Assembly (NCBI GenBank): GCA_027348355.1
Contig: DAIEPN010000073.1
Span: 1 to 7,439 of the forward strand
Length of the DNA: 7,439 nt
Reading direction: 5' to 3'
From: Chlamydiota bacterium
Lineage (GTDB): Bacteria > Chlamydiota > Chlamydiia > Chlamydiales > Rhabdochlamydiaceae
The first letter of the stretch is position 1. Each line of letters begins with the position of its first letter. The position numbers and the translations under genes were made by a program. The notes beneath the pieces were generated by a model. It saw only the letters and a program-made list of their open reading frames with translations. It had not been told where the DNA came from and ran no database searches. Shown in pieces: positions 5,711-7,439 of the stretch.

Positions 5711-7439
5711 TTAATATAGAAGACTCATTTCGACATTCTTTTGCTGTTGACTCTTCCAAAAACTTGCGTACAATCCGTCTTTTTCTACTAGCTCTTCATG
5801 CTTTCCCCGTTCAACAATCTTTCCTTCGTCCAGCACAAGGATTTCATCAGCCTTTACAACTGTGGAAAGACGATGAGCGATAATAAGTGTTGTAATTTCT
5901 GAGGAGATTTCTTCTAGATTTTTTTGAATTTCTTTTTCGGTATGAGTATCCAAAGAGGAAGTGGCCTCATCAAAAATGAAAATTGCCGGTTTTTTAAGTG
6001 CCGTTCTAGCGATTGATATGCGTTGTTTTTCTCCACCGGAAAGTTTTAAGCCTCGTTCTCCTACTTGTGTGTCATAACCTTCTGGTAAAGAAGAAATCAA
6101 AGAATCAAGCTTTGCCAATGCTGCGGCTTTTTCTACTTCTTCTTTGGAAACGCTTGGATTCCCATATGCGATGTTATAATAAATTGATTCATTGAATAAA
6201 ACAACATCTTGAGGAACCACTCCGATCCGTTGCTGCAAAGACATTTGAGAAAGATTGCGGATATCTTGTCCGTTAATGAGAATCCTTCCTGCCGAAACAT
6301 CATAAAAACGAAATAAAAGGCGAGCTAATGTAGATTTTCCTGATCCCGTCGAGCCTACTACAGCCAGTGTTTTTCCAGCTGGTATGTTAAATGAGATGTT
6401 TTTAAGAATAAGTCGATCTGAAGTGTATCCAAATTCGACATTATTAAACTCAACCTCCACCTTATTTTCTGCTAAGTAAATCGGATTAGGAGAATCTTGA
6501 ATTTCCGGTTTCTGAAAAACCATTTTATAGACTAAGTGAATATCATAAAGGCCTTTTCTTGCTTGTTGCAAAATAGAACCTAGGTAATTCAATGGCATTG
6601 TAAATTGTAATAAATAACCGTTTATTAATACGAAATCGCCTAAAGTTATTTCGTTTTCATAAACAGCTCGTCCTGATTTCCATGTTATAAAGACAAGTCC
6701 CAAGCCAATTATCATGACCTGTGCTAGTTGAATATATCCATCGATAAGAAATCTCTGTATTCCTGCTTTTTCTTGTTGTAACAATCTGGCATCGATTTGA
6801 TTATGCTCATGCTTTTCATTGTTGAAATATTTTATCGTTTCAAAATTCAAAAGGCTATCTACAAGCCGGGAACTGGCATAAGCAGATTTTTCATTATGAG
6901 CTGCTTGAGCCTTCATAGATTTTTTCATCCCGAGTATGCCGATAATTGAATATCCAGATATAATAAAAAATAGTACGCTACCATACATCCAACCATAGAG
7001 ATAGCTGAATAAAGCCACTACGATTACCATTTCTACCAGAGTGGGGATAAGCAATGAAAAACCACCCCAAAAAATTTGATTTAATCCAGCTTGAGCTAGG
7101 TAAATTTGATTGGTTAAGGCTCCAGTTCGTCTTTCTAAATGAAAACGTAACGAAAGTGATAGCAAAGAATCTAACATCGCTAAACTCACACTGCGAATAT
7201 ATCCCTCAATGACTTTAAAGGTGAGTATTGTTCTAGCTTGAATGATACTTTGATCTAGAGCCCAACAACAGCCATATCCTATGAGAACAGTTGTTATCAT
7301 GCTATTTGAAAAGGAATGAGGTTGAGATAACAAAGTAATAATTCCTTTAAAAACCAAAGGAATACTTAGTCGCAATCCAATCATTACCATTGTAAGTAGA
7401 AGCATTATTACAATGCGCAAAAGCATTTTTTTATCAGAA
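5711..7439 (-). CDS. ABC exporter half-transporter, ATM1/HMT1 type (5' end outside window)
   Basis: Residues are counted from an in-frame ATG at 7426. The frame stays open to the window edge (SDKK before the Met) and there is no RBS at that ATG, so the true start probably lies upstream. About six hydrophobic segments (roughly residues 2-26, 42-62, 122-143, 146-166, 231-249, 263-285) form the membrane domain. The ATPase domain has Walker A GSTGSGKST (358-366), the Q-loop region VVPQDVVLF, signature LSGGEKQR (462-469), Walker B with FDE (D486, E487) and H-loop H518. NFETIKYFNNE (194-204) and PLNYLG (278-283) are typical of ATM1/HMT1 exporters, which move glutathione- or sulfur-linked compounds and metals. 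No C39 peptidase is visible, and one would be expected only N-terminal to the membrane domain. It could export the lanthipeptide or be an unrelated neighbour. All catalytic motifs are intact. It ends 119 bp before lanA. Confidence 0.93.
   Translation of the reverse strand, partial: SDKKMLLRIVIMLLLTMVMIGLRLSIPLVFKGIITLLSQPHSFSNSMITTVLIGYGCCWALDQSIIQARTILTFKVIEGYIRSVSLAMLDSLLSLSLRFHLERRTGALTNQIYLAQAGLNQIFWGGFSLLIPTLVEMVIVVALFSYLYGWMYGSVLFFIISGYSIIGILGMKKSMKAQAAHNEKSAYASSRLVDSLLNFETIKYFNNEKHEHNQIDARLLQQEKAGIQRFLIDGYIQLAQVMIIGLGLVFITWKSGRAVYENEITLGDFVLINGYLLQFTMPLNYLGSILQQARKGLYDIHLVYKMVFQKPEIQDSPNPIYLAENKVEVEFNNVEFGYTSDRLILKNISFNIPAGKTLAVVGSTGSGKSTLARLLFRFYDVSAGRILINGQDIRNLSQMSLQQRIGVVPQDVVLFNESIYYNIAYGNPSVSKEEVEKAAALAKLDSLISSLPEGYDTQVGERGLKLSGGEKQRISIARTALKKPAIFIFDEATSSLDTHTEKEIQKNLEEISSEITTLIIAHRLSTVVKADEILVLDEGKIVERGKHEELVEKDGLYASFWKSQQQKNVEMSLLY

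Noticed and set aside
5698..5712. Possible terminator AAGAT/ATCTT after the ABC gene, followed by a T-rich stretch
   Set aside because: Only five base pairs with a five-base loop and an interrupted T tract; too weak to call a terminator.
6013..6195. Plus-strand open frame inside the ABC gene
   Set aside because: It is antisense to the conserved ATPase domain and has no features of a real protein.
1..7439. CRISPR array, tRNA or rRNA gene
   Set aside because: No regularly spaced direct repeats and no cloverleaf or rRNA-like conserved segments were seen; nearly all of the window is coding.

Overview
The window carries a compact class I lanthipeptide biosynthesis locus, all on the minus strand, bounded on the left by the end of an IS3-family insertion sequence and on the right by an ABC exporter gene cut by the window edge. 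The DNA is AT-rich, Shine-Dalgarno sequences are clear (AAGGAG before the precursor, AGGAG before orfA), and the coding strand has long A and T homopolymers. The host cannot be named from the sequence alone. An AT-rich bacterium, possibly a host-associated Gram-negative such as an environmental chlamydia or a Legionella-like organism, is a weak inference from the base composition, the IS type and the ATM1-type transporter.

Layout in the direction of transcription (right to left): (1) >7439-5711, an ABC half-transporter of the ATM1/HMT1 type, whose start lies outside the window; (2) 5710-5592, a 119-bp gap with a weak candidate promoter and a strong RBS; (3) 5591-5346, an 81-residue Cys-rich precursor peptide (lanA) with a YDLD leader box and seven cysteines in the C-terminal part; (4) 5345-5245, a 101-bp gap with a perfect 9-bp-arm inverted repeat that may set the lanA to lanCB transcript ratio; (5) 5244-3868, a lanthionine cyclase (lanC) with all expected zinc ligands; (6) 3878-708, a full-length lanthipeptide dehydratase (lanB), overlapping lanC by 11 nt; (7) 707-607, a short non-coding gap; (8) 606-1, an IS3-family (IS407-like) element with complete orfA and the N-terminal part of orfB.

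Expected joint function: LanB uses glutamyl-tRNA to dehydrate Ser/Thr in the LanA core, LanC adds the Cys thiols to form (methyl)lanthionine rings, and the product is exported, possibly by the neighbouring ABC protein. That protein looks like an ATM1-type exporter and not a dedicated LanT. No leader protease, immunity gene, LanD decarboxylase or two-component regulator is visible. The most interesting items are the precursor with its CxxCxxCxxC tail, the ATM1-type transporter next to it, the lanA-lanC hairpin, and an apparent frame error between orfA and orfB of the IS.
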